A stretch of DNA of 64,000 bases, taken from Anaerocolumna sedimenticola. Its GTDB lineage: Bacteria; Bacillota; Clostridia; Lachnospirales; Lachnospiraceae. Position numbers and translations under genes: made by a program. Each line of letters starts with the position of its first letter. Within the stretch, counting starts at the first letter, position 1. This document shows positions 51,155-62,799 of this stretch, in pieces. The notes under the pieces are model-generated. The model had not been told where the DNA came from, ran no database searches, and was given only the letters and a program-made list of their open reading frames with translations. Location of the stretch: assembly GCF_009931695.1 (NCBI RefSeq), contig NZ_CP048000.1, positions 2,807,501-2,871,500 of the forward strand, read 5' to 3'.

Positions 51155-51204
51155 TTGACCGAATCGGTTACAAGTGATATTATATTTGTAACCGATTCGG
51201 TTAC
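51155..51204 (+). promoter_or_regulatory. TetR-controlled promoter with paired operators
   Basis: TTGACC (51155-51160) and TATTAT (51178-51183), 17 bases apart. GACCGAATCGGTTAC (51157-51171) overlaps the -35 box, and the perfect palindrome GTAACCGATTCGGTTAC (51188-51204) lies at the transcription start. Centres are 33 bases apart, the same spacing as the operators at 47,570. The downstream TetR-like gene is the expected repressor. Confidence 0.8.
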
Positions 51205-51226
51205 AAATATTTAAGGATGTGATTAT

Positions 51227-51320
51227 TTGGAGAGTTTTTTTAATCTAACAAAAGAGAAACAAAATATAATTATTGATGCAGCTCTTATATGCTTCGGTAC
51301 AAACGGTTACAAAAAACTTC
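51227..51320 (+). CDS. TetR-family repressor, N-terminal segment (frame broken)
   Basis: TTG 51227, after AAGGATGTG, opens MESFFNLTKEKQNIIIDAAL, then ICFGTNGYKK: the first helices of a TetR DNA-binding domain. At the A6 run near 51,315 the frame should pass into TSVSDIAAAAGISKS, which is found one frame over in the segment starting at 51,289. One missing A explains the break. Without it the frame continues as nonsense to 51,409. Confidence 0.75.
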
Positions 51321-51867
51321 CGTCAGCGATATCGCTGCCGCAGCGGGGATTTCAAAATCATTGGTGTTTCGTTACTTTGGCACAAAAAAGTCTTTATATT
51401 TATACCTAATTGATTTATGCACCCATATTATCATGAATGAACTCGATGAAAAGTTTGATGATACGGTTACTGATTTCTTTGCCAGAATTAAGATTGCAAC
51501 CGGCATTGAAATTTCGATTATGAGAAAACACCCTGCGATACTTTCCTTTTTAAGTTGTGTGTATTTTGAAAATGATGATGAGGTTAAAGCGGAGATAAAA
51601 GCTATTCTTGTTAATAGTGAAAGTGAAAGTTTGAGCAGTAAAATTGCTTTTGAAGGTACTGATACTTCAAAATTTAAGGATGACATTGATCCAAAGCTTG
51701 TTATGAAAATAATTAATAAGCTTGTGGATGGGTACTTAAGTAAAATGCCAATTAGAACAGGGATACACTCTGATGCTTTATGCGAAGAAATGGATGCTTT
51801 ATGCAAAGAAATGGATGAATGTATAGATCTATTTAAAAATAATTTTTATAAGGAGAAATATTTATAG
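51289..51867 (+). CDS. TetR-family repressor, main part
   Basis: From about 51,320 this frame gives the recognition half of the helix-turn-helix (VSDIAAAAGISKSLVFRYFGTKKSLYLYLI) and a helical ligand domain of about 150 residues. Its formal ATG at 51289 is out of frame with the real N-terminus at 51,227 and has no ribosome site, so the true protein would be 51,227-51,867 with one base restored (about 213 residues). The C-terminus repeats CEEMDALCKEMD. It sits 70 bases before a second Rph-type gene and behind paired operators, the same design as the TetR-Rph pair at 47.6 kb. Confidence 0.82.
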   Translation: MLRYKRLQKTSVSDIAAAAGISKSLVFRYFGTKKSLYLYLIDLCTHIIMNELDEKFDDTVTDFFARIKIATGIEISIMRKHPAILSFLSCVYFENDDEVKAEIKAILVNSESESLSSKIAFEGTDTSKFKDDIDPKLVMKIINKLVDGYLSKMPIRTGIHSDALCEEMDALCKEMDECIDLFKNNFYKEKYL

Positions 51868-51937
51868 AGTATAGTCTGATTTGCCAAATTTCTTTTTATT
51901 AATAAATAAAACGAGAAAAATAGAAGGGGGAATATGT

Positions 51938-54562
51938 ATGAATTTGTATGTACTTGGTTTTCAGGAAATCGATAAAACAAAGCTTGCGATGGTCGGGGGT
52001 AAAGGCGCCAATCTGGGGGAACTATCCAGGATTAAGGGGATACAAGTTCCAGAGGGCTTTTGCGTTACTACGAAAGCATATCAAGAAATGATTGGGAATA
52101 ACCAGGAGTTTCATTCACTGCTGGATCAGTTATCCCTGCTAAAAGCAGACAACAGGGAAGGTATTGGTGAAATCAGCGCAAAAATCCGTAAGGTCATCGA
52201 AGGAATAGCTATTCCAAAAGACATTGATGATGAGATTACCCTTTATCTTACCAGGTTTGGCGAAAAAAATGCTTATGCCGTACGTTCCAGTGCTACAGCT
52301 GAGGATCTGCCGACAGCCTCCTTTGCAGGACAGCAGGATACGTATCTGAACATCATCGGAAAAGAAGCCATACTGAAACACATCAGTAAGTGTTTCGCGT
52401 CGTTGTTTACCGATCGTGCCGTGACCTATCGTATCCAAAACAGTTTCGACCACAGCAAAATCCACTTGTCCGTGGTCATCCAGAAGATGGTTTTCCCGGA
52501 GGCGGCTGGGATTATGTTTACAGCCGATCCCATTACTTCCAACAGGAGGGTTGTATCCATCGATGCAAGTTTTGGACTCGGTGAAGCTCTGGTCTCCGGT
52601 TTGGTAAATGCAGATAACTATAAAGTACGTAATGGCAAAATCGCTGATAAGAAGATATCCACTAAGAAGCTGGCAATCTATGCCTTAAAAGAAGGAGGAA
52701 CTAAGGAGCAGAAGATCGAAGCTAAACGTCAGAATATGCAGACGCTGACAGACGAACAGATTTTACAGCTTGGACGTATGGGCAGAACGATTGAGGCTTA
52801 TTTTGGACGTCCGCAGGATATCGAATGGTGTCTGTATGAAAATAAGTTCTTTATCGTCCAGAGCCGTCCCATCACCACCCTTTACCCCATACCGGACGAG
52901 CAGGATGGGAAAAACCATGTGTATATGTCTTTCAGCCATCAACAGATGATGACGGATGCCATGAAACCATTTGGGTTATCCTTTTTTCAGCTACTATCTG
53001 ACGAGTTTCCACTATTTCAAATCGGCGGAAGGTTGTTCTTCGATATCGCCCACGATATGGCTTCTTCCACAGGACAAAAGATCGTGCTCATGGCTGCGGG
53101 TAAAATGGATCCCCTTATGCATAATGCGATCAAGAACATTATAAAGCGAAAAGCCTTTATGAAATCATTGTCACGTGGTAAAAAAGCTTTCAGTATGGGT
53201 TCAGGGTACTTTTCATGGGCACTGCTCGTTCAGTTTATCAAGATATACCACAGCAATGACAAAAGCCAGGTCCATACTCTAATGTCACAGAATGAGGCCG
53301 CAATTCATGATCTACAGCAAAGGATTGAAAAACTGTCCGGAGACGAGCTGTTTGTCTTCATTTTAGAAGTAAATAAACAATTAAAAGAAGCTATGTCCGG
53401 TCCACAAAGCATGGGAACGGTTTTTGCCGGGATATATGCTGTGACTTGGATTAATAAGAAAATGGAAAAGTGGCTGGGAGAAAAGAGCTCGGCAGATTCC
53501 CTTTCCCAATCGGTATCTGGCAATGTTACATCCGAAATGGGGCTGGCGCTATTGGATGTGGCAGACGTCGTCCGGCAACATCCGGCGGTGGTGGAGTATT
53601 TGGGGCATGCCAATAATGAGACTTTTTTTGAGGACTTGGCCAAGTTGGAAGGCGGCAATGCTGTCAGCAAATCCATAGGGGTGTATCTTGAAAAATACGG
53701 CATGCGCTGCCCCGGCGAGATTGATATCACGAGGCCTCGTTTCAGTGAACAGCCGACCGCTCTCGTTCCCATGATTCTCAGCGACATCAAAAACTTTGAG
53801 CCGAATACTCGTAACACCATATTTGGACGGGGCCTGCAGGAAGCAAAACAGAAAGAACGGGATCTCTTAAACCGTTTGGAACAGCTGCCCGGCGGAAAAC
53901 AAAAGGCCAAAAAGACAAAGAGGATGATCAGCCGTTTGCGCAATTTCACCGGCTATCGGGAATACCCGAAATATATCATGGTCGGGTATTACTGGGTCAT
54001 CAAGCAAGCCCTAATGAAGGAAGCCGATAAGCTCGTGCAAAAGGGGGTTATCCGGGAGAAGGAGGATTTTTACTATCTGTCTTTTGAGGAACTCCGGGAG
54101 ACAGTACGTACAAACCGGCTGGATTACAACATCATAAGGTCGCGAAAAGAGGAATACGAGGTCTATGAGAAACTGACACCACCGCGGATATTGACGTCCG
54201 AAGGCGAGGTTGTATCCGGTGAATACGATACCGGTAAAATCCCCAAAGGTGCTTTGGCGGGCATACCCGTTTCATCCGGAACCATCTGTGGCCGGGCACG
54301 GGTTATTTTAAAAATGGAGGATGCCCACATAGAGGACGGTGATATTTTAGTCACTGCATTTACCGATCCCAGTTGGACACCGGTGTTTGTATCTATCAAA
54401 GGTTTGGTGACGGAAGTAGGCGGGATGATGACCCACGGTTCTGTTGTTGCAAGGGAATACGGTTTACCGGCTGTAGCAGGCGTGGAAAATGCTACCAGGA
54501 TGATTAAAGATGGGCAAAGAATTCGGGTAAACGGAACAGAAGGGTATATAGAAATCCTTTAA
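51938..54562 (+). CDS. rph: Rifampicin phosphotransferase-type enzyme (Rph)
   Basis: 874 residues from ATG 51938, seven bases after AAGGGGG. The ATP-grasp part has [54 protein letters not shown] and [11 protein letters not shown]...[11 protein letters not shown] to about residue 320. A helical substrate domain fills 325-770 ([18 protein letters not shown]). The phosphohistidine domain ends the protein, with GGMMTHGSVVAREYGLPAVAG (His833). Size, domain order and His position match Rph, which inactivates rifamycins using ATP; the PEP synthase barrel is absent. Its TetR neighbour suggests drug induction. Very similar to the enzyme at 59,071. Rifampicin itself is an inference. Confidence 0.88.
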   Translation: MNLYVLGFQEIDKTKLAMVGGKGANLGELSRIKGIQVPEGFCVTTKAYQEMIGNNQEFHSLLDQLSLLKADNREGIGEISAKIRKVIEGIAIPKDIDDEITLYLTRFGEKNAYAVRSSATAEDLPTASFAGQQDTYLNIIGKEAILKHISKCFASLFTDRAVTYRIQNSFDHSKIHLSVVIQKMVFPEAAGIMFTADPITSNRRVVSIDASFGLGEALVSGLVNADNYKVRNGKIADKKISTKKLAIYALKEGGTKEQKIEAKRQNMQTLTDEQILQLGRMGRTIEAYFGRPQDIEWCLYENKFFIVQSRPITTLYPIPDEQDGKNHVYMSFSHQQMMTDAMKPFGLSFFQLLSDEFPLFQIGGRLFFDIAHDMASSTGQKIVLMAAGKMDPLMHNAIKNIIKRKAFMKSLSRGKKAFSMGSGYFSWALLVQFIKIYHSNDKSQVHTLMSQNEAAIHDLQQRIEKLSGDELFVFILEVNKQLKEAMSGPQSMGTVFAGIYAVTWINKKMEKWLGEKSSADSLSQSVSGNVTSEMGLALLDVADVVRQHPAVVEYLGHANNETFFEDLAKLEGGNAVSKSIGVYLEKYGMRCPGEIDITRPRFSEQPTALVPMILSDIKNFEPNTRNTIFGRGLQEAKQKERDLLNRLEQLPGGKQKAKKTKRMISRLRNFTGYREYPKYIMVGYYWVIKQALMKEADKLVQKGVIREKEDFYYLSFEELRETVRTNRLDYNIIRSRKEEYEVYEKLTPPRILTSEGEVVSGEYDTGKIPKGALAGIPVSSGTICGRARVILKMEDAHIEDGDILVTAFTDPSWTPVFVSIKGLVTEVGGMMTHGSVVAREYGLPAVAGVENATRMIKDGQRIRVNGTEGYIEIL

Positions 54563-54612
54563 GGTGCAAAAATACGATACAAGGGGAATTTATTGTTGCT
54601 AAATTCTCATTT

Positions 54613-54652
54613 CATAATATATCACGGAATTTTTAATCCGGGATATATTATG
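54613..54652. terminator. Hairpin terminator
   Basis: CATAATATATC-CGGA ... TCCG-GATATATTATG, with T5 in the loop. Perfect 11-base outer stem. Between converging genes. Confidence 0.65.
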
Positions 54653-54696
54653 AAATACAATATGGTGCCTCATATGACATATTTCTCATTCCAAAA

Positions 54697-55230
54697 TTAA
54701 TTACAGCCGTAAACCCGGTAGTAACCTTGTGGATATCCGCAAACAGGGCATATTTCGGGAGCACATATTCCGCTTATTATATTACCGCACCCCATACAAA
54801 TCCATAAATTTTCACGATCTTTGCAGAACAGACGGTTATTTTCCATATCTTCCACAATGGTTTGTAAAGTACTGTAATGATTCAACTTTATATTTGCAAT
54901 TCCATTAAATAAAGAGGCTAACTCATTAAAACCTTCTTCTGTTGCAATATGGGAAAATTCACTATATAGATCATTTGCAACAGAGCTTTCTCTATTAGCT
55001 GCATCTACTAAATTTTGAAAGGTACTGGTATCTCCATCGTTAAGTATCCGGCGTAATCTTTCGCCTATAAATTGAGCATTTCTGGAGAACGTCTCAAAAA
55101 TACTGCTGATTTCCAAAAACACCTCTTGATCGGAACGTTTCCTATAAAGCCCATATAAAGCATCAGTTCTTAACTCATTTTCTAATGCAGTCTGCAGGTT
55201 AAGATAAGTCCTACTGTCTTGAAATTCCAA
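54697..55230 (-). CDS. Degenerate rubrerythrin-like protein with rubredoxin-like tail
   Basis: 177 residues from TTG 55230 behind AAGGAG. Helices match rubrerythrin in order: TALENELRTDALYGLYRKRS, SSIFETFSRNAQFIGERL, AANRESSVANDLYSEFSHIATEEGF and GIANIKLNHYSTLQTIVED. A rubredoxin-like knuckle pair follows (CMGCGN and CPVCGYP). Several diiron ligands are changed: NErEH of helix 2 is NAQFI here, and the VExxH of helix 4 is IKLNH. The rubredoxin iron site is complete. It probably lacks peroxidase activity of the normal kind and may be an electron carrier or structural protein. Lies between the Rph gene and the LysM-GH18 gene. Confidence 0.82.
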   Translation of the reverse strand: MEFQDSRTYLNLQTALENELRTDALYGLYRKRSDQEVFLEISSIFETFSRNAQFIGERLRRILNDGDTSTFQNLVDAANRESSVANDLYSEFSHIATEEGFNELASLFNGIANIKLNHYSTLQTIVEDMENNRLFCKDRENLWICMGCGNIISGICAPEICPVCGYPQGYYRVYGCN

Positions 55231-55504
55231 AATATCTCCTTACAATACTTCTATATTAGTTTGCTATATAGTATGTATTTCAGATGATTTTTGTGTATTT
55301 GCAAAAACCGTTGGCGTATAGTATAAGTAGTTTCCCAAAGTACATTGCACTTCTATAACAGAGCCCGAAAAACGGTATGTTTTTTCGAAATAATGAAGAG
55401 GAATCTCAGATTGAAAGGGAAAAACGAAAAGGTTAAAAAGACCTATAATAATAATTTACAAAAAAAAACATATAATTAATATAAATTGATAAGTCGAGGA
55501 ATCC

Positions 55505-56800
55505 ATGATTATACATGTAGTAAATTCCGGTGAAACAATTTATTCCATAGCAGCGTATTATAATGTGTCGGTAATGAGATTAGTAGAGGATAACGGGTTA
55601 ATCAATCCTGAGCGTCTGGTTGTCGGGCAATCCATTGTAATCGCATATCCTGAGCAGATATATATAACGCAGGAAGGAGACACCTTGGATAGTATCACCA
55701 GAGCATTTGGGGTTACCATAATGCAGTTACTGAGGAATAATCCCTTTCTTTCAGACAGAGAGGTTATTTATCAGGGTGAGACGATCGTTATTAGTTATGA
55801 AACACAGGGCAATGTCTCCATAAATGCATATGCCTATCCGTTCATAGACGTGAATATACTTAGGAAAACACTGCCCTTTTTAACGTATTTAACGATATTT
55901 AATTACAGAACCATTGGTGCTGGTGAAATTGAAGGAGTTGACGAAACAGAGATTATCCAAATTGCTAAAGATTATGGTGTTGCTCCCCTCATGTCTTTAT
56001 CTACCTTAACATACCAGGGAACAAGCGATAGCGGAGTTGTGTATAATATCTTATATAATAATGAAAATTTAGAGAAGCATATTAATGCTATTTTAACTAT
56101 CCTAAGAGAAAAAGAATATTATGGTTTAAATATGTCATTAGTATATTTAAATCAGGAAAACATGCCGGCTTATGAAAATTATATAACCAGGTTATCCTCA
56201 CGCTTAAAAGCAGAGGGATTCATGTTATTTATTACCATAACTCCGAGAATCGTCGTAACTCCCAATGAAATAACTTATGAAAGAATGGATTATACGGTTT
56301 TGGGTCAGTTGGCGGATTCTTTTCAAATTCTATCCTATGGCTGGGGTACCTTTGCAGGTCCGCCTTCTGCAACAACACCTGCCTTTTTATCAAATCTGCT
56401 GCTTGAGAATGCGGTTACCATGGTACCTCCTGAAAAAATATATACTGGAATCTCTATTATCGGATACGATTGGCAAACTCCATATGTAATAGGTGTTTCC
56501 AGGGCTAATGCACTAAATACTGATGCAGCAATTGAATTGGCCTTACTGAACGGGGCAACCATTCGGTTTGAAGAAAATTCCATGGCTCCGTATTTTGAAT
56601 ATTATAGTTCCGCTGAAGGGATACAAATCAGGCATATTGTTTGGTTTAGCGATGCGAGAAGTGTCGATGCTTTAATAAGGTTTATACCGGAATTCGGCAT
56701 TCAGGGTGCCGGAATCTGGAATATAATGAGCTATTTCGCTCAAATGTGGCTGGTGATAAATTCCCAATATAATATAAACAAAGTATTTCCTGAATTTTAG
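55505..56800 (+). CDS. LysM-GH18 spore protein (SleL/YaaH-like), catalytic residues missing
   Basis: 431 residues. Two LysM repeats at 1-47 (IIHVVNSGETIYSIAAYYNV) and 51-98 (IYITQEGDTLDSITRAFGV), then a GH18 barrel like the cortex-lytic SleL/YaaH (YPFIDVNILRKTLPFLTYLTIFNY; FQILSYGWGTFAGPP; IYTGISIIGYDW; GIQGAGIWNIM). SleL is an N-acetylglucosaminidase of germinating spores. The catalytic DxxDxDxE strand is YYGLNMSLVYL here: both Asp and Glu are replaced, by Ser and Val. The protein likely binds spore peptidoglycan without cutting it. No signal peptide. Ribosome site weak (CGAGGA). Confidence 0.88.
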   Translation: MIIHVVNSGETIYSIAAYYNVSVMRLVEDNGLINPERLVVGQSIVIAYPEQIYITQEGDTLDSITRAFGVTIMQLLRNNPFLSDREVIYQGETIVISYETQGNVSINAYAYPFIDVNILRKTLPFLTYLTIFNYRTIGAGEIEGVDETEIIQIAKDYGVAPLMSLSTLTYQGTSDSGVVYNILYNNENLEKHINAILTILREKEYYGLNMSLVYLNQENMPAYENYITRLSSRLKAEGFMLFITITPRIVVTPNEITYERMDYTVLGQLADSFQILSYGWGTFAGPPSATTPAFLSNLLLENAVTMVPPEKIYTGISIIGYDWQTPYVIGVSRANALNTDAAIELALLNGATIRFEENSMAPYFEYYSSAEGIQIRHIVWFSDARSVDALIRFIPEFGIQGAGIWNIMSYFAQMWLVINSQYNINKVFPEF

Positions 56801-56861
56801 AAAGGATTAAGGCATTATCAGACTGATAGATCGAATGGCGAGCCAGTTGGATGAACGGTGG

Positions 56862-56904
56862 TGAGAGAGGTGGTGCTGAACAATCAGCTTCCTGCCTCTT
56901 TTTT
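56862..56904 (+). terminator. Rho-independent terminator
   Basis: AGAGG, inner GCTGA-ACAA-TCAGC, CCTCT, then TTTTTT. Ends the LysM-GH18 gene; a GGTGG repeat just upstream is coincidental. Confidence 0.7.
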
Positions 56905-57076
56905 CCGCGAAAGCAAAGAGAGACTTCAGTAATGATACGGAAGCAGACAAGCGGGATTATTTATCTATATATGAAATATAAAAAGACAATGATATAAGTT
57001 TAGAAATAAATAGGAAAATATCTTAAAACGAATAATAATAAGAATAGGTACGCATATATTTATTAATGACATCTAT

Positions 57077-58795
57077 TTGTCGGAGTTGATGACTTTGGAC
57101 CAGAATTGCAGAGAATTTGTTCTAAGCGAAGATTATGCTGAATTTATCGTAGAAAATGGGCCAACTCTTGAAAGCTTTATGGCAATGCAAAATGCCTGCA
57201 GTGCTCCCATTAATGATACACATGCAGTTGTATACGTTCCGATAGCAAGCCTGCCTGCGAATTTAATTCAATTATACGGATACAGTATTTATCCAAATTG
57301 TTTTGGTTTATTGGATACCGGCAGTCTGGAGGCCTCCGGTGTTAACAGAATCCGGAACTTACCCGTTCTGGATTTTAGAGGGCGGGGTATATTAATAGGA
57401 ATTATTGACACGGGAATAGACTATCGGCATAGTGCGTTCAAAAATGCTGATGGAACATCAAAAATAATTTCTATATGGGATCAAACGATTCAAACCGGTT
57501 CGTCACCGGAGGGTTTTTTCTACGGAACAGAATACACCCAGGAGCAGATAAATCTGGCTCTTCAAAATACGGATCCTTTATCCGTGGTACCCAGTGTTGA
57601 TGAATATGACCACGGTACTTTTCTGGCAGGGATTGCTGCTGGTACTGCCAATGTAGAAATTAATTTTGACGGGGTTGTTCCTGATGCAGAAATTGTGGTT
57701 GTTAAATTAAAACAAGCCAAACAATTTATACGGGATTTCTTTTTTATTCCCCGGGATGCCGTGTGTTATCAGGAAATTGATATTATGTTTGCGGTAAATT
57801 ACCTGCTCAGTATTTCCAACAGGTTAATGAGACCATTATCAATCTGTATCGGATTTGGAACCTCTCAAGGCGCCCATGATGAACGCGGTGCATTAAGCAG
57901 TTACCTTTCTGATGTAGCTGACACTGCAGGCAGAGCAGTTTCAATTGCCGGAGGAAATGAAGGAACCAGCAGACATCATTTTCAGGAAACGATTTCCCGC
58001 GGAACCGAGTCTGTGACAGTTGAGTTAAGGGTAGGACCAAACGAAGGCGGGTTTTCCATGGAATTATGGGGGAATGCTCCCAGTACTTTTTCTATTGATA
58101 TCCTATCCCCCACTGGAGAATTTATTCCCAGGATTCCAGCCAGGATTGGAGAAACCAGAGTAATTCGTTTTATTTTTGAAGCGACCATAATTTATCTCGA
58201 TTATCAGGTAATAGAAGCGCAAACCGGAGACCAACTTATTCTGATGCGGTTTAGCAGTCCTGCGGAAGGTATTTGGAGATTTCGCGTATATTCCAATATT
58301 GATCTGGACTCTCATTTTCACATCTGGTTACCAATGTCAAATTTTATCAGTGATGCAACTTATTTTACCCAGTCAAGCCCGGAAACTACTTTGACTTCTC
58401 CGGGAAATACCATTATTCCCTTAGTAGTAACTGCCTATGACTACACAAATCAAAGCCTTTATCTGAATGCCAGCAGGGGGTTTACAAGAACGAATAACAT
58501 AAGCCCTGAATTGGCTGCACCAGGAGTTAATCTCATTGGACCGGCCCCGGATAACAGTTATAGGACTGGTAACGGTACCAGTATCTCGGCGGCTCATGCA
58601 GCCGGAATAGCAGCCATAATATTAGAATGGGGTGTTTCACAAAATGTATTATATGATAGCGTAGAAATTAAAAACTTTTTGATACGTGGTGCAACAAGAG
58701 ATCCCAATATTAGCTATCCTAATCCGGAATGGGGATATGGAATTATAGATATATACGATGCATTTAGGAGTTTAAGAGAAGAGGTAATCGGTTAA
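57077..58795 (+). CDS. Subtilisin-family protease of the Csp/germination type
   Basis: 572 residues. A short propeptide is followed by the S8 catalytic core: Asp in GIIDTGIDYRHSAF, His in DEYDHGTFLAGIAAG and Ser in GNGTSISAAHAAGIAA, with the oxyanion-region Asn in SIAGGNEG. A jelly-roll insertion lies at about 305-455 (SVTVELRVGPNEGGFSMELWG), as in the Csp proteases that activate the cortex hydrolase SleC during clostridial spore germination. The triad looks intact. No signal peptide, consistent with synthesis in the sporangium. Start uncertain: TTG 57077 or ATG 57089 (GGAG too close). Follows the LysM-GH18 gene by 276 bases. Confidence 0.88.
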   Translation: MSELMTLDQNCREFVLSEDYAEFIVENGPTLESFMAMQNACSAPINDTHAVVYVPIASLPANLIQLYGYSIYPNCFGLLDTGSLEASGVNRIRNLPVLDFRGRGILIGIIDTGIDYRHSAFKNADGTSKIISIWDQTIQTGSSPEGFFYGTEYTQEQINLALQNTDPLSVVPSVDEYDHGTFLAGIAAGTANVEINFDGVVPDAEIVVVKLKQAKQFIRDFFFIPRDAVCYQEIDIMFAVNYLLSISNRLMRPLSICIGFGTSQGAHDERGALSSYLSDVADTAGRAVSIAGGNEGTSRHHFQETISRGTESVTVELRVGPNEGGFSMELWGNAPSTFSIDILSPTGEFIPRIPARIGETRVIRFIFEATIIYLDYQVIEAQTGDQLILMRFSSPAEGIWRFRVYSNIDLDSHFHIWLPMSNFISDATYFTQSSPETTLTSPGNTIIPLVVTAYDYTNQSLYLNASRGFTRTNNISPELAAPGVNLIGPAPDNSYRTGNGTSISAAHAAGIAAIILEWGVSQNVLYDSVEIKNFLIRGATRDPNISYPNPEWGYGIIDIYDAFRSLREEVIG

Positions 58796-59034
58796 TAATA
58801 CCCCTTTAAATTGTACTATTTATATCGGTTTCTTTGAAAATTTAATTTTTCCCTCTTTATTATAGCACATAAAAATTTGTAAAGATAGACTATTTGTTCT
58901 TTTGTGCTGATGTTATAATTCTATACACATTTATAAGAATTGTAGGAGGGGTATATAGAACATTACAAAGGGGACATTATAGATATGCTGGCCAATATTC
59001 CGGTAATTCGTTTTAACCTAAGAATGTAATCTAA

Positions 59035-61683
<2,649 letters not shown>

Positions 61684-61710
61684 GGGAAGGAAATTAAGGA
61701 GAAAGGAAAT

Positions 61711-62622
61711 ATGACATTACAGCAGTTAAAATATGTAGTGACGGTTGCAGAGAAGGGGACGATCAGTGATGCTGCCAAGGAATTGTTTATTTCACAGCCA
61801 AGCCTTACGAATTCCATTAAGGAATTGGAAAATGAAATGCAGATTTCCATATTTAACAGAACGAATAAAGGTATCGTTGTATCCAATATAGGAGATGAAT
61901 TTCTTGCTTATGCCAGGCAGGTTCTTGAGCAGGCTAATCTCTTAGAGGAAAAATTCCTGAACGTGAAACAGCAAAGCCCGAGATTTTCTGTTTCTACCCA
62001 GCATTATTCCTTTGCCGTAAATGCATTTGTAGATGTGATTCGTGAATTCGGCGGAAATCAGTATGACTTCACCCTTAGAGAAACCCAGACTTATGAGATT
62101 ATTGAAGATATTAACAGATTGAAAAGTGAAATCGGGATTTTATATACTTCTTCCAAAAATGAGGAAGTGCTTTTAAAACTGATTAAACAGAACGGATTGG
62201 AGTTTGAGGAGCTTTTTGTCGCAAAACCACATGTATTTATAAGTTCCAAACATCCCCTTGCAGGGAAGGAGATAATAACATTAAAGGAACTGGATGAATA
62301 TCCTTACCTTTCTTTTGAGCAGGGAGATTATAATTCCTTTTATTTTTCAGAAGAAATTCTCAGTACAATCGACCGAAGTAAAAATATTAAGGTAAGGGAC
62401 AGGGCTACCCTTTTTAACCTGGTGATAGGATTAAATGGATATACGGTAAGTACGGGAGTAATAAGTAAGGAATTGAACGGGGAAAATATCATAGCCAGAC
62501 CCCTTGCGGTAGATGAATCTATGCGTGTGGCTACAATAAAACAAAAGAATATGCCGCTTAGCAGGTACGGAAAAGCATATATGGAAGCATTAAAAAAGCA
62601 TGTATCTGAATGTATTGGATAG
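61711..62622 (+). CDS. LysR-family regulator
   Basis: 303 residues. N-terminal winged helix LQQLKYVVTVAEKGTISDAAKELFISQPSLTNSIKELENEM, then a two-lobed periplasmic-protein-like effector domain (FVAKPHVFISSKHPLAGKE; YTVSTGVISKEL). GGAGAAAGG before the ATG. It is probably cotranscribed with the Rph-type gene upstream. The next gene encodes a MetE-like methyltransferase beyond a terminator, and relatives of this regulator next to such genes control sulfur-amino-acid metabolism, so either neighbour may be its target. Confidence 0.9.
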   Translation: MTLQQLKYVVTVAEKGTISDAAKELFISQPSLTNSIKELENEMQISIFNRTNKGIVVSNIGDEFLAYARQVLEQANLLEEKFLNVKQQSPRFSVSTQHYSFAVNAFVDVIREFGGNQYDFTLRETQTYEIIEDINRLKSEIGILYTSSKNEEVLLKLIKQNGLEFEELFVAKPHVFISSKHPLAGKEIITLKELDEYPYLSFEQGDYNSFYFSEEILSTIDRSKNIKVRDRATLFNLVIGLNGYTVSTGVISKELNGENIIARPLAVDESMRVATIKQKNMPLSRYGKAYMEALKKHVSECIG

Positions 62623-62672
62623 ATAAATAACAGGAGTATAGGGAAAATAACCTGATATAAAAGAAGAGTATG

Positions 62673-62719
62673 AATATGTGTTTGGTATAGCTTAAAGCTA
62701 TATCAAACACATATTTTTT
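62673..62719 (+). terminator. Strong terminator
   Basis: AATATGTGTTTGGTATAGC pairs with GCTATATCAAACACATATT (one G-T), loop TTAAA, followed by TTTTTG. Confidence 0.9.
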
Positions 62720-62799
62720 GTATTTTCCGTTGGAATAAAAATAATTTATAATAAGTTACAGCTATAAAAATTAAATAATTCAGACAGGAGATGGACAAT

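Noticed and set aside
53305..53949. A 214-codon frame antisense to the Rph-type gene
   Set aside because: Mirror frame of a strongly coding region with serine- and arginine-rich composition; no ribosome site.
56830..56905. Possible T-box leader (GGTGG repeats before a T-run hairpin)
   Set aside because: Only about 110 bases separate it from the upstream gene, the T-box core and specifier stem are absent, and no amino-acid gene follows. It is better read as the terminator of the LysM-GH18 gene.
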